Below are positions 18,591 through 27,924 of a DNA stretch of 64,000 nucleotides, piece after piece. Each line of letters opens with the position of its first letter. The first letter of the stretch is position 1. Source of the DNA: an uncultured Altererythrobacter sp. (GTDB lineage Bacteria > Pseudomonadota > Alphaproteobacteria > Sphingomonadales > Sphingomonadaceae); contig CANLLZ010000002.1 of the NCBI GenBank assembly GCA_947492235.1, forward strand, positions 372,001-436,000, in the 5' to 3' direction. The notes beneath the pieces were generated by a model. That model saw only the letters and a list, made by a program, of their open reading frames with translations, ran no database searches and had not been told where the DNA came from. Made by a program: the position numbers and the translations under genes.

Positions 18591-18630
18591 TCCCGCCGTC
18601 ATCTCCTAGAGAGGGTGAGAGACGGCGGGA
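18591..18630 (-). terminator. Hairpin after the TonB receptor gene
   Basis: A perfect 10-base inverted repeat (TCCCGCCGTC at 18591-18600 and GACGGCGGGA at 18621-18630) with a 20-base loop lies 50 bases after the receptor stop. A second, shorter repeat (GGAAGGC/GCCTTCC, 18643-18674) lies between them. There is no clear T-run directly after the stem, so it may slow or end receptor transcription, or protect the transcript end, rather than act as a classic intrinsic terminator. Confidence 0.5.
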
Positions 18631-18680
18631 CGCCTTGGGAGAGGAAGGCCGCGACCCGGTATCCGGCGCCTTCCTATCGC

Positions 18681-21600
18681 TTACAGTTTCAGCGTCGCGC
18701 CGAAGGTGATCCGGCGATCAGGCAGACCCTGGAAGCACAGCAATGCACCGTTGTTGACGCAATACTGGTTGATCTTCGACTTGGTCAGATTGACGCCCTC
18801 GACCCCGACACTCAGATTGTCGCTGATGTCGTAGTTGATGCTGGCGTTCAGCTGACCACGGGCATCGGTGACAACCGGATAGCCCAGCGTCGAGTTGAGG
18901 CTTGCGCCCCCAGCTGTATCCAGAGTCCGGAACTCGTCACGCCATGTGTAACGGGCGCGGGCCGAGAGGCCGTACTTTTCGTAATACAGCGTGACGTTGT
19001 AGGCGTGGGGCGAGAAGTCCAGCAGACCCTGCACCGCCTCGACCGGCAAGGTCAGGTTCGGATTGATCGCCTGGAAAATCTGGCCGCCGCGCGACGAGTT
19101 CGCGTTGGTTGCTTCGCCGCCGCCAAAGTCCTGATAGGTGTAGTTGGCGATGATACCGAAGCCCGATGCGAAGCCCAGCGTATCTTCGAACTGCGACAGA
19201 TCGTACTGGAAAGCCACTTCGATACCGGTCTGGGTCGTCGTGCCGGGATCGTTGATGGTTGTTTCCAACGGGACACAAAGGCCGTTGCCGGGCACGTTGG
19301 ACAGCACGTTGCGGTCGGGCAGCGGGTTGAACACGCCGCCGCCTTCACACGGCGCGGTGATGTCGCGGAAACCATTTGCATCCAGCGCGACGTCTTCCAC
19401 CTGCGTAACGAACAGGTTGGTACGCTCCTTGTGGAATACGCCCACGCTCAGCACCGATGCCGGCGCAAAGTACCACGAAACCGACGCGTCGAACGACTGG
19501 ACCGTTTCCGGAGCGAGGCCCGGATTGCCCTGCACAACCGTGTTGTTGGGGCCGGTCGGGAATTCGGTCGAAAGCGACAGGCGGTCGAAATCGGGACGGT
19601 TGATGTCCTCGGTGTAGCTGGCCCGGATCACGATGTCGGGCGTCACGTCTGCGACCAGGTTGATACGGGGCAGCAATTCGACATAGCTGCCACCCGAACT
19701 CACCGGCACGGCTACGCCGTTCAGGATCGAGTTACCGCGCGACGAAATGTCAGTGCTCACCCAGCGCAGACCCGCATTGCCGCGCACGACACCGAATTCG
19801 AAATTGGCCTGACCGTAAACGGTGTGGGTCGTCTCGGAGATGTCGAACGAACCCTCCAGATTGCCCAGCGAAGTGGGATCGAGATCGCCCAGCAGCGGAG
19901 AATCGCCATTGGCCGCGCGCTCTATGCCGACAGGAGTCGCTGCAAGGGCAGCCTGCAGGGTCGCGAAGACCGCTTCACGGTCCGAGAATGCGCGATTGGG
20001 ATCGATCAGCACGAAGTTGCGGAACGCCAGTTCCCGCCCGTCGAAATCACCGAAATTGTCCGGCCCCGGCACGATAAGATCGGCAATTGCAGAGCCCAGA
20101 ACCGAACGACGCGGATCACCGGTGCCGAAGGTCGAACGGACGAGATCGAAATCGGTCGATTTCTTGCTGTAACGATAGCCTGCATCGAACGAGGTGAAGA
20201 AGCCCGTCAGGTCTTCCAGATCAAGCGATCCGTCCAGACGGAAGGCATCTTCCTTGTTCTCGGTCCGGTTGTTGCCAGCCGAAACCGCATCCAGAACCGT
20301 GTTGTTCGGGTTCAGCAAGTCGGCAACCGTGGGAGCAAACGGGGAGTCGAAATTCACCCCGAATGTCAGCGAATTCCCCGACAGATCGTAGATGAACGGC
20401 ACCGGGTTGTCGTTGCTCGACAGATCATAGAGCGCGTTCGGGTTGATGAAGTTCAGCGTGGTGCTGAGGTTCGGATTGGTCGTGTCGGAACGCGATGTCG
20501 ACGCCTCGACCCGGCCGGAGAACCGCCCGCGCTCGAAGTCCGCGCCCAGACGGAAGATCTTGCTGTCGGTCAGACGCGCACCCGTATCGCTGGAGAAGCG
20601 CAGGTTGGGATCGTTGCTGTCATACTCCGGATCGGCCGGATCGAAGTTGAGATTGGGCTCGATCGTGCCGGCCAGCGCCGCTTCGATGCTGCCCAGCTCG
20701 GTCCCGCCGAGCGAACCGAAATTGATGGTTTCGAAAGCGGTCGGGACGTTGGTCAGGATAACGGCGCTCACGCCCGAACCCTGAACGCGCGAGCTGTCCT
20801 GACGGCGCTCCTGATCGTTGATGATCGTATCGAAGAAGATCTTCACATTGTTGCTGGGCGCCCACTCCAGGGTCCCGGCAAAGTTGATCGTCTCGTATTC
20901 GAAATTCTCCAGCTCCTGGTTGAGGAACTGAATGCCGAGATACGGGAAGTCCGGCCCCGGAGCACCGGCCGATGTGCGGGCCGTGTTCGCCAGAACGCGG
21001 TTGTCGCGGTCGACACGCGGACGGAACGATGTCGCTTCCTGCTCCGAATAGCTGCCGGCGAGAACAATGCCGATCTCGCCCATCTCGGTATCCCAGGCCT
21101 TGCCGAAGCTGCCTGCAATACGCGGGGTCACGCTTTCCGAGAGCTCGCTGTATTCGCCCTGCGCACGCAGAACGAGAAGCGTCTCGGTCAGGTCGAGCGG
21201 GCGAATCGTCCGCAGATTGATCGTACCACCGACAGAGCCTTCGATCGTTTTCGCTTCGGGAGCCTTGATGACCTCGACCGAAGAAATGATCGCGGCGTTC
21301 ACGTCTTCGAAATTGATGCCGCCGCGGCCCGTGCCCGAACCGACCGTCGACACGCCGTTGATTTCCGTGCGGTTGTCATTGGTACCGCGAATCTGGACCC
21401 CGGTCCCCACGCCGGCTGTACGGGTGATCTGGATGCCGGTGACGTTTTCGAGAACTTCTGCGAGGTTCTGGTCAGGCAGTTTGCCGATATCTTCAGCCTG
21501 GATGACTTCGACCAGGCTGTCTGCATTGCGCTTTTCGGAGAGAGCGCTCTGCAGCGAGCTGCGAATGCCGGTAACAACGATGACATCGCCATTATCGGTG

Positions 21601-21737
21601 GCCACGCCTTCATCGGCCTCCTGAGCATGCGCAACGCCCGGCAGCGCCAGCGCGGTCAGGGCCGTGCCGGTGAGGATCTTTGCAACAAAACGAGAATTGA
21701 ATGCGGCCCCACGGCCGCCAAAAGCGGTCTTCGACAT
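18681..21737 (-). CDS. TonB-dependent receptor, probably for alginate oligomers
   Basis: This 1018-residue outer-membrane receptor has a signal peptide (KILTGTALTALALPGVAHAQE), a TonB-box-like DVIVVTGIRSSL, a plug domain (IGKLPDQNLAEVLENVTGIQITRTAGVGTGVQIRG), and a long beta-barrel ending in an aromatic/hydrophobic C-terminus (RRITFGATLKL). It belongs to the large Caulobacter/Sphingomonad receptor type used for carbohydrates. It stands first in the locus, with its own promoter (21774-21801) and the ATACCAATTT site at 21835 shared with the GntR gene. Import of alginate oligosaccharides is inferred from linkage to the lyases. Confidence 0.9.
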   Translation of the reverse strand: MSKTAFGGRGAAFNSRFVAKILTGTALTALALPGVAHAQEADEGVATDNGDVIVVTGIRSSLQSALSEKRNADSLVEVIQAEDIGKLPDQNLAEVLENVTGIQITRTAGVGTGVQIRGTNDNRTEINGVSTVGSGTGRGGINFEDVNAAIISSVEVIKAPEAKTIEGSVGGTINLRTIRPLDLTETLLVLRAQGEYSELSESVTPRIAGSFGKAWDTEMGEIGIVLAGSYSEQEATSFRPRVDRDNRVLANTARTSAGAPGPDFPYLGIQFLNQELENFEYETINFAGTLEWAPSNNVKIFFDTIINDQERRQDSSRVQGSGVSAVILTNVPTAFETINFGSLGGTELGSIEAALAGTIEPNLNFDPADPEYDSNDPNLRFSSDTGARLTDSKIFRLGADFERGRFSGRVEASTSRSDTTNPNLSTTLNFINPNALYDLSSNDNPVPFIYDLSGNSLTFGVNFDSPFAPTVADLLNPNNTVLDAVSAGNNRTENKEDAFRLDGSLDLEDLTGFFTSFDAGYRYSKKSTDFDLVRSTFGTGDPRRSVLGSAIADLIVPGPDNFGDFDGRELAFRNFVLIDPNRAFSDREAVFATLQAALAATPVGIERAANGDSPLLGDLDPTSLGNLEGSFDISETTHTVYGQANFEFGVVRGNAGLRWVSTDISSRGNSILNGVAVPVSSGGSYVELLPRINLVADVTPDIVIRASYTEDINRPDFDRLSLSTEFPTGPNNTVVQGNPGLAPETVQSFDASVSWYFAPASVLSVGVFHKERTNLFVTQVEDVALDANGFRDITAPCEGGGVFNPLPDRNVLSNVPGNGLCVPLETTINDPGTTTQTGIEVAFQYDLSQFEDTLGFASGFGIIANYTYQDFGGGEATNANSSRGGQIFQAINPNLTLPVEAVQGLLDFSPHAYNVTLYYEKYGLSARARYTWRDEFRTLDTAGGASLNSTLGYPVVTDARGQLNASINYDISDNLSVGVEGVNLTKSKINQYCVNNGALLCFQGLPDRRITFGATLKL

Positions 21738-21773
21738 CTGAATTTCCCTCCCAGACTTTTATCTGTGGAAGGT

Positions 21774-21844
21774 GGGATACTGTCTAGACCACGTTTGTCA
21801 ACCGGTTGTTGATACCTGTTGCCAAATTTCTGTCATACCAATTT
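21774..21844 (-). promoter_or_regulatory. Promoter and operator-like site of the TonB receptor
   Basis: On the minus strand TTGACA (21801-21796) and TATCCC (21779-21774) are 16 bases apart, and a GGGAGGG ribosome site lies before the ATG at 21737. Upstream are a CAACCGGTTG palindrome (about 21799-21808) and the decamer ATACCAATTT (21835-21844). The decamer is identical to the one before the GntR gene, which suggests that regulator controls uptake. Confidence 0.5.
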
Positions 21845-22179
21845 GGGCTAGGGCTTTGCCAAGGTGCCGGGCGGCGTGGGCATTGAATAGAGTGGGCGAA
21901 CACTGCTGGAGGCTTTGCACGCAAAGCCGATCAGACGAGCGCACGGGCGCGCCAGATGCGGGTCCGGTGTTTATGAACTGATAGCGCTTGTGACTTTCGG
22001 CACTGCGCGCGGCAGCGAGTCGCATCCGATTCCCCAAACCGGGTGGCTTCGTAGCCATGAATTGATGGCCAACCGGACGCCAACCAACGCATTGCGTCAG
22101 GACAATCGGAACAGCATCACCAATGACAATGCGCTGCCGCCGTCACGAGTGATTTTCGAGATGCTATGGAGCGTAAGAG
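21845..22179. other. Non-coding chromosomal stretch between alginate locus and island
   Basis: No open frame here has a credible start, ribosome site or recognisable product. The stretch separates the TonB receptor promoter from the left att repeat at 22180. I see no further repeats, RNA genes or convincing regulatory elements in it. Confidence 0.5.
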
Positions 22180-22195
22180 TGGTGCCCAGAAGAGG
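22180..22195. repeat. Distal attachment repeat of the tRNA-Leu island
   Basis: The 16 bases tggtgcccagaagagg are an exact copy of 38235-38250, the CCA end, acceptor stem and part of the T arm of tRNA-Leu. The match stops abruptly on both sides. This is the expected trace of integration by a tyrosine recombinase into a tRNA 3' end. The next 250 bases, up to the helicase gene at 22448, hold no gene I can support. Confidence 0.88.
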
Positions 22196-22447
22196 GATCA
22201 CAGGCTCAGAATAGCACTTTGAATATTTTATATATTTTTGGAAGCAATCGAGGACTGAACCCCAGACTGACCCCCTGACCGATTTGGCTAGGGATCATAA
22301 CAATGCTGCCGGTGGATGGCAGGGAGTTTCGAAATACCGCCTGATTGGCAGCATCAGGATGACGACGTGCGCGTGGCTCTTGGACTTCTAATTCTATAAA
22401 GATTGCTGTCCCGGTTCTACCTGCTCACCCCTTGTGCTCTACCACGC

Positions 22448-24229
22448 TCACCGGAAGGTAAAGGGCAGCGCGTATTTGCCAGCCTTGTTCCAGAACTTCG
22501 TCGATTGCGTGTGAATCTTCTTCAGGGAGGGGTTTGCTAGGTCTCCTGCGTGGATCGGGATGACTACGTGCGCTTTAGCGCGAGAGATTGCGACATTGAT
22601 GAGCCGCCTTCCTTCGGCGCCGCTGAAGAAGGTGCTCGATGCATCGACCGGGTCCACGATCACGAGCGTCTTTTCGCTCCCTTGCGCGCGGTGAATAGTG
22701 CTTACGCTGATCTGGGGATGGTTGCGACGCAGAAATTGTCGGATTAATGCGACCTGCGCACGGAACGGTGTGAGCACTACGATGTCGCTTGGGTCTACGT
22801 AAGACCCTGCGAGCTTGTCGCATGCATTCAGGACAAGCTGCGCAGAGTCGTAGCGAATGAAGCCACCATACTTGGTCGAGTAGGTTGCTGGCTCACCGAC
22901 GTCGTCGAAGCAGATGCGGGGCACCTCTCGACCATCGACATAAAAAGCACTGCGCTCACGCTTCCACTCGGCATCGCGCGCAGCCTTCCGGCAGACGCGC
23001 AGATCACCGTCATAGAATGTTGTCCCGATCGCTGTGCAAATCGCTTGCGTCATGCGCGATTGTTCATTGAGCCGCGTGGTTTTCACGTGAGAGAAGATGT
23101 CGAATGCAGTGCGTGTAAGCCGGCCACGCACACTCTTGTTTTCGGTGCGCGCGATCGGGGAAAGCTGGTTGGGGTCACCTGCGAATATAGTCTGCTGACC
23201 GAGAGTAGTGATCATCATCGCCGCTGGCCCCAGGACCTGCGATGCTTCATCACACAGAACGAACGGAAACGCCGGAGATCGTAGATATTCATGCCACCGG
23301 ATAGCCGTGGCAACCGTGACACCGACGACTCGCGCACCAGCCGCATTCTCCTCGATGTCAGCGCCCAAGCCCGCTCTCGCGGCGGCCATCTGGTCCTTCC
23401 ACTTTACGTATTCAGCAATCTTCGCCTTTGGCGGCTCTGTCGCTTCGAGAAGAAGATACTCGTTCACGCGCTCCGCGATGCCTTCGGCGAGCAAATGCGG
23501 TCGTTCAGCATACTTCGTGGGGTCAAAATGAGCACCGATGCGCTTGACCTGCCCTGCAAGATCATGGCGTCCCAACCGCTGAAGCCAATCATCTATCGCA
23601 AGAATCGCCGTATCAACGGAAACGTTCGTCGGTCCAACGACCAAGACGCGCCCTTTGGGGAACCGCCGAAGGAGGTAGGAGGTCAATGCGCCGATCGTGT
23701 AGCTCTTACCCGTTCCCGGCGGACCAATGACGATTGAGCAGCGATAAGCCGCGCTTTGCACGGCTTCTACCTGCCGTTCTCGAAGATCCCTGTAATCGTC
23801 GGGGAGCGGCTTGACGGGTTGAAGGGGGGCGAGGTCATCTTTCGATTGCTTAAGTCGCTTTGCAGCGAGACTCGCCATCGGGCCGTTCCACATATCGATA
23901 AGGGGGCCGAGAAAGTCGTTCTGGAAGACCCACGCGGTCTTGCCTGCCTCCGGCATGCGGCCCTCGATCAGCTGGATAACGATTCGCTCTTTATCAGGAT
24001 CGACCATCTTGATGAGGCCGCCTTCATCCAGCTCTGGCCCCCATCGAATGCGAGCACCTTCCAGGCCTTCGTCGAGCGGCAGCTTGTGGCGCGATTTCCC
24101 CAGCTTCACCGAGAGCACAATCAGATTCTCTTCCCAGTCAGCATCCAGCACTTCAAACGGCGCCCCTTGCATGCTGATCGCTCGCTCAGCGGTGAGTGCA
24201 TCGACTATTGAAGCGCGAGTGAGCGGCAT
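22448..24229 (-). CDS. SF1 (Upf1/Dna2-like) DNA/RNA helicase
   Basis: This 593-residue helicase has a divergent N-terminal region of about 150 residues, then the SF1 motifs in order: Q/I (GPPGTGKSYTIGAL), Ia (VVGPTNVSVDTAI), II (LCDEASQV), III (FAGDPNQLSP), IV (LTPFRAQVALIRQFL), V (STIHRAQGSEKTLVIVD) and VI (INVAISRAKAHVVI). The ATG at 24229 has a strong GGGGGT ribosome site; a GTG 27 bases upstream is less likely. No nuclease domain follows. It stands alone on the minus strand at the distal end of the island and could be a single-gene defence or repair function; this is inferred only from location. Confidence 0.85.
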   Translation of the reverse strand: MPLTRASIVDALTAERAISMQGAPFEVLDADWEENLIVLSVKLGKSRHKLPLDEGLEGARIRWGPELDEGGLIKMVDPDKERIVIQLIEGRMPEAGKTAWVFQNDFLGPLIDMWNGPMASLAAKRLKQSKDDLAPLQPVKPLPDDYRDLRERQVEAVQSAAYRCSIVIGPPGTGKSYTIGALTSYLLRRFPKGRVLVVGPTNVSVDTAILAIDDWLQRLGRHDLAGQVKRIGAHFDPTKYAERPHLLAEGIAERVNEYLLLEATEPPKAKIAEYVKWKDQMAAARAGLGADIEENAAGARVVGVTVATAIRWHEYLRSPAFPFVLCDEASQVLGPAAMMITTLGQQTIFAGDPNQLSPIARTENKSVRGRLTRTAFDIFSHVKTTRLNEQSRMTQAICTAIGTTFYDGDLRVCRKAARDAEWKRERSAFYVDGREVPRICFDDVGEPATYSTKYGGFIRYDSAQLVLNACDKLAGSYVDPSDIVVLTPFRAQVALIRQFLRRNHPQISVSTIHRAQGSEKTLVIVDPVDASSTFFSGAEGRRLINVAISRAKAHVVIPIHAGDLANPSLKKIHTQSTKFWNKAGKYALPFTFR

Positions 24230-24347
24230 ACGACCCCCAGAACTGTAGAACGACACAAGTCGTTCACAACTCTATGATTCTACTTATTCGCGGGCGCAAT
24301 ACTTCTCGTGCTTGGCGATGCGAAATAGTCGCAGGAAGGATGTAAGC

Positions 24348-24642
24348 ATGAACCCCCGTCGAGATCGAGGAAGCCGTATCCTAGCTCGCCGTAGAGGCGT
24401 TCGAGCGTGAGTAGTTTGCGCTTCAGTATCTGACCGAGGTTGGCAACAAGAAGATCACGATCGATCGCCTGCGCAAAGGCGCGACGAACCAGTCAGACGT
24501 GAAGACTAGGCTCGAAAGTCATCGCAGCTTAGCGTCTCACAATCAGGAACGTCCACTTAACATACGCTACGTGAACGCCGTGAGGCACCTCGGAGGGGCA
24601 TGCGCATTTGATGCGGAGCGGTCTACCGTTGAGGTGGGCTAA
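24348..24642 (+). pseudogene. Relic of a DNA methyltransferase/restriction gene N-terminus
   Basis: A good ribosome site (AGGAAGGA) precedes ATG AAC CCC at 24348. One extra C shifts the frame, after which it reads VEIEEAVS-stop-LAVEAFERE-stop-FALQYLTEVGNKKITIDRLRKGATNQSDV. From memory this is close to the N-terminus of large class I SAM-dependent DNA methyltransferases (MmeI/BREX-type, of the form VEIEEALSELA...FLEAFGNKETTIKRLRxGxxNKSD). Similarity fades after NQSDV although the frame stays open to 24642. A frameshift, two stops and the missing body show it is dead. The rest of the 560-base gap before 24790 is without genes. Confidence 0.55.
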
Positions 24643-24789
24643 AACATCGTAGATTCAGCATAATTTTCTTGCCATGCGACGACTCCATCGTTTCATAGAT
24701 ATCGAATATGCAGCTCGCTATGAGCATGTAATTCTGCCCAATCGCGGTGGTTATGACTGACAACGAGAAGAGGATAAGGGGAACCAACG

Positions 24790-27700
24790 TTGAGCACCGC
24801 GGCATTTTTCGATTCGCCTATACTCAACTCGCCATACAGGCGGCCAGATCGGCACTGGCAGTTGACAGATGAAGGTCAGCCGACCGGTATCGTCGAAAGT
24901 GGTCGACGCCGTAGCGACCTCACTACTCCGATACCGAAGCCAAGGGCGACACGCGGCAAGAGCGCAGCCCAAGCTGACATCTTCGCGGACGCGCAGGGCG
25001 ATATCTATGATCCGACAGAAATCATCAACGGTATCCGGCAGGCCGTCGACACCTGGCGCGAACTCCCCGAGAGTCAGTGGCAAGTAACGCCTACGACTGC
25101 GCGTCTATTGCGCCACTGGCGCTCGGGCGAAATGCCGCTCCCGCCCTTCTTCTGCCAGATCGAGGCGGTCGAGACAGTGATCTGGCTGACTGAAGTGGCG
25201 GGCAAGCCTGAGCACAAGGGGCGCAAGGCGAAGCTCGCTACCGCGCAGCGCTACTGGGAGCATCTTTTCGCAGCCAACGAGGCGTCAAATCCCGATCTCG
25301 TTCGTATGGCGCTGAAGCTGGCGACGGGTGCCGGCAAGACGACAGTTATGGCGATGCTTATTGCATGGCACACGCTTAACGCCGTTCGTCATCCTAATGC
25401 CAAGCGCTTCTCCAAGGGCTTCTTGGTTGTCGCCCCTGGCATCACTATCAAGGATCGCTTGCGCGTCCTTCAGCCGAACGATCCCGAGAGCTATTACAGC
25501 ACTCGTCACATTGTTCCGGAGGATATGCTCCGAGATCTCGGCCAGGCAAAGATCGTTATCACCAACTACCACTCCTTCAAGAAGAAGGACGAGGTAAGCC
25601 TTAACAAGGTCCAGCAAGCCGCTTTGGCCACCGAGCCCAAGCAGGAGAGCGACGGATCGATGCTTCGACGGGTGGCCGGGCCCTTAATGGGCATGAAGAA
25701 CATCGTCGTGCTGAATGACGAAGCGCATCACTGCTATCGCGAGCGCCCGCTATCACCAGAAGAAGAAAAGGCGCTCAAAGGCGACGAAAAGGCGGAGGCC
25801 AAGGAAGCCAACGAAGCCGCTCGCCTGTGGATCAGCGGGTTGGAAGCCGTGAAGCGGACGCTTGGCCTCAACATGGTCTACGACTTGTCGGCGACGCCAT
25901 TCTTCCTTCGGGGATCAGGATACAGGGAGGGATCGCTCTTCGGCTGGGTGATGAGCGATTTCTCGCTCATGGATGCGATCGAGTGTGGGATTGTCAAATT
26001 GCCGCGCGTGCCCATCATGGACAACGTGGAGGGCGGCGACACACCGATGTTCCGCAACCTCTGGGAGCACGTCGGGACGAAGCTCCCCAAGAAAGGCCGG
26101 GCTAAGTCCGGCTTCGATGATCCCCAGAAGCTTCCCAACGAACTCTTATCCGCGATCGACGCGCTATACGGGCACTACGAAAAGACTTTTGAGACCTGGA
26201 AGGAACACGGTCTCGGCGTAGAGCCGGTCTTCATCGTAGTTTGCAACAACACGGCAACCAGCAAGTTGGTTCACGACTACATCGCGGGATACGAAATCGA
26301 GGACAAGGACGGCAACAAGCGCCTGATGGCAGGCGCATGTAAGCTGTTCCGCAATTTCGACCCGGATGGGGTGGCCCTGCCTAAGATGCGGACTTTGCTC
26401 ATCGATAGCCAGCAGATCGAAAGCGGCGAGGCGATCAGTGCCGAGTTCATGACTGCTGCAGAGCCCGAAATTGCCCGATTCAAGGAAGAGCTGGTCCAGC
26501 GCACCGGCGACAGGGCTGCTGCTGAGAAGATCGACGATACAGCCATCCTTCGCGAAGTCATGAACACAGTCGGTCGTCCCGGTCAGCTGGGCGAGGCCAT
26601 ACGATGCGTCGTATCGGTATCGATGCTCACCGAGGGCTGGGATGCAAATACGGTCACGCATGTTCTCGGCGTGCGCGCTTTCGGAACGCAGCTCCTGTGC
26701 GAGCAGGTTATCGGTCGCGCGCTGCGCCGCGTTTCCTACCGGTTGAACGACGAGGATCGCTTTGACGTCGAATACGCCGACATCTTCGGCATCCCGTTCG
26801 ACTTCACAGCGCAGCCTCAGAACGCCACAATCAAGCCACCGCCACCGATGGTGCGTGTCGAGGCAATCAGCCCGGAGCGCGACAACGTCGAAATCCGCTT
26901 CCCACGAGTCGAGGGATACCGCACGGAATTGCCGCGCGATACGCTCCGGGCGGAATTCACCGATGACTCGACGCTGGAGCTAACCCCTGATCTAGTCGGG
27001 GCCGCGCAGACGGTGAACTCGGGGATCGTGGGCGAAGAGGCCGAGATGAACCTGGATCATCTCGCGGATACTCGCCCGGCAACGATTCAGCTACGCCTCG
27101 CGGATCGCATCGTCCGGCGCCGTCTAACCGAGGATGGCGAGGTCCCGAACCCGGCGCTCATCATGGAAATGCGCAAGATCGTGCGACGCTGGATGAGCGA
27201 ACATCTCGTTTGCAAGGGAAACACCCAGCAAGCGCAGCTGCTCTATTACGACATCGCGGACCGGGTGGCCGATCGGATCATGGCGGCGATTACGCGCGGA
27301 GCCGAAGGCGGCAACCGGGTGATCGCCATGCTCGATCCCTACAACCGCGAAGGTTCAACCCGGAACGTCGGTTTCAATACGAGCCAAGACCGATACGAAA
27401 CCGGTCAAAAATGCCACGTCAACTACGCCATCGCCGATAGCGACTGGGAATTGGAATTCTGCCGTGTTGCCGATGCGCACCCACGTGTGTTGGCATGGGT
27501 GAAGAACCACAATCTTGGCTTTGAAGTGCCGTATCGCGCAGGCGGCGAGGCGCGACGATATCGACCGGATTTCATCCTGAAAATTGACGATGGAAATGGA
27601 GTGGACGACCCGCTCAATCTCGTCGTCGAGATCAAGGGTTTCCGTAATGAGGACGCCAAAGACAAGGCCGGCACGATGGCTACCTACTGGGTGCCCGGGG

Positions 27701-27924
27701 TAAACAACCTCGGGACAATGGGGCGCTGGGCCTTTGCCGAGTTCACCGACAAATGGACGATCCAGACCGAGTTTGAGGGCGTCATCACTGAATGGATCGA
27801 CGGGGTGACCGGTAGCAACTCCCGATCCCTACTATCTGCAATTAAGCAACCTGGTCCTGACGATGACATCGAGTTTGATCCGCCGAGATTGGAAAACTTC
27901 TTCAAAGGGGTGGAATTCGACTAA
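24790..27924 (+). CDS. Type III restriction Res-like helicase-nuclease (BPTD_3080-like)
   Basis: This 1044-residue protein has an SF2 helicase core: Walker A LATGAGKTTVMAM near residue 177, DEAH in VLNDEAHHCYRE near 310, SAT in YDLSATPFFLRG, and motif VI in EQVIGRALRRVSY. A PD-(D/E)XK nuclease follows near the C-terminus (RYRPDFILKIDD near 923, then VVEIKG near 948). This is the architecture of type III Res and specifically of the BPTD_3080-named family. The start is TTG with AGGGG about 9 bases upstream. The PIN gene ATG overlaps its stop by one base and the Mod gene follows, so the order is Res-PIN-Mod, unlike the usual Mod-Res. Confidence 0.9.
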   Translation: MSTAAFFDSPILNSPYRRPDRHWQLTDEGQPTGIVESGRRRSDLTTPIPKPRATRGKSAAQADIFADAQGDIYDPTEIINGIRQAVDTWRELPESQWQVTPTTARLLRHWRSGEMPLPPFFCQIEAVETVIWLTEVAGKPEHKGRKAKLATAQRYWEHLFAANEASNPDLVRMALKLATGAGKTTVMAMLIAWHTLNAVRHPNAKRFSKGFLVVAPGITIKDRLRVLQPNDPESYYSTRHIVPEDMLRDLGQAKIVITNYHSFKKKDEVSLNKVQQAALATEPKQESDGSMLRRVAGPLMGMKNIVVLNDEAHHCYRERPLSPEEEKALKGDEKAEAKEANEAARLWISGLEAVKRTLGLNMVYDLSATPFFLRGSGYREGSLFGWVMSDFSLMDAIECGIVKLPRVPIMDNVEGGDTPMFRNLWEHVGTKLPKKGRAKSGFDDPQKLPNELLSAIDALYGHYEKTFETWKEHGLGVEPVFIVVCNNTATSKLVHDYIAGYEIEDKDGNKRLMAGACKLFRNFDPDGVALPKMRTLLIDSQQIESGEAISAEFMTAAEPEIARFKEELVQRTGDRAAAEKIDDTAILREVMNTVGRPGQLGEAIRCVVSVSMLTEGWDANTVTHVLGVRAFGTQLLCEQVIGRALRRVSYRLNDEDRFDVEYADIFGIPFDFTAQPQNATIKPPPPMVRVEAISPERDNVEIRFPRVEGYRTELPRDTLRAEFTDDSTLELTPDLVGAAQTVNSGIVGEEAEMNLDHLADTRPATIQLRLADRIVRRRLTEDGEVPNPALIMEMRKIVRRWMSEHLVCKGNTQQAQLLYYDIADRVADRIMAAITRGAEGGNRVIAMLDPYNREGSTRNVGFNTSQDRYETGQKCHVNYAIADSDWELEFCRVADAHPRVLAWVKNHNLGFEVPYRAGGEARRYRPDFILKIDDGNGVDDPLNLVVEIKGFRNEDAKDKAGTMATYWVPGVNNLGTMGRWAFAEFTDKWTIQTEFEGVITEWIDGVTGSNSRSLLSAIKQPGPDDDIEFDPPRLENFFKGVEFD

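Noticed and set aside
18615-21812. 1065-codon plus-strand frame opposite the TonB receptor
   Set aside because: The translation is Arg/Val/Glu/Gln-rich without a recognisable family, while the minus strand gives a full receptor with signal, plug and barrel end.
22180-22195. A second tRNA-Leu gene or larger tRNA fragment at the left end
   Set aside because: Only 16 bases match; the D and anticodon arms are absent, so it is an att repeat and not a gene.
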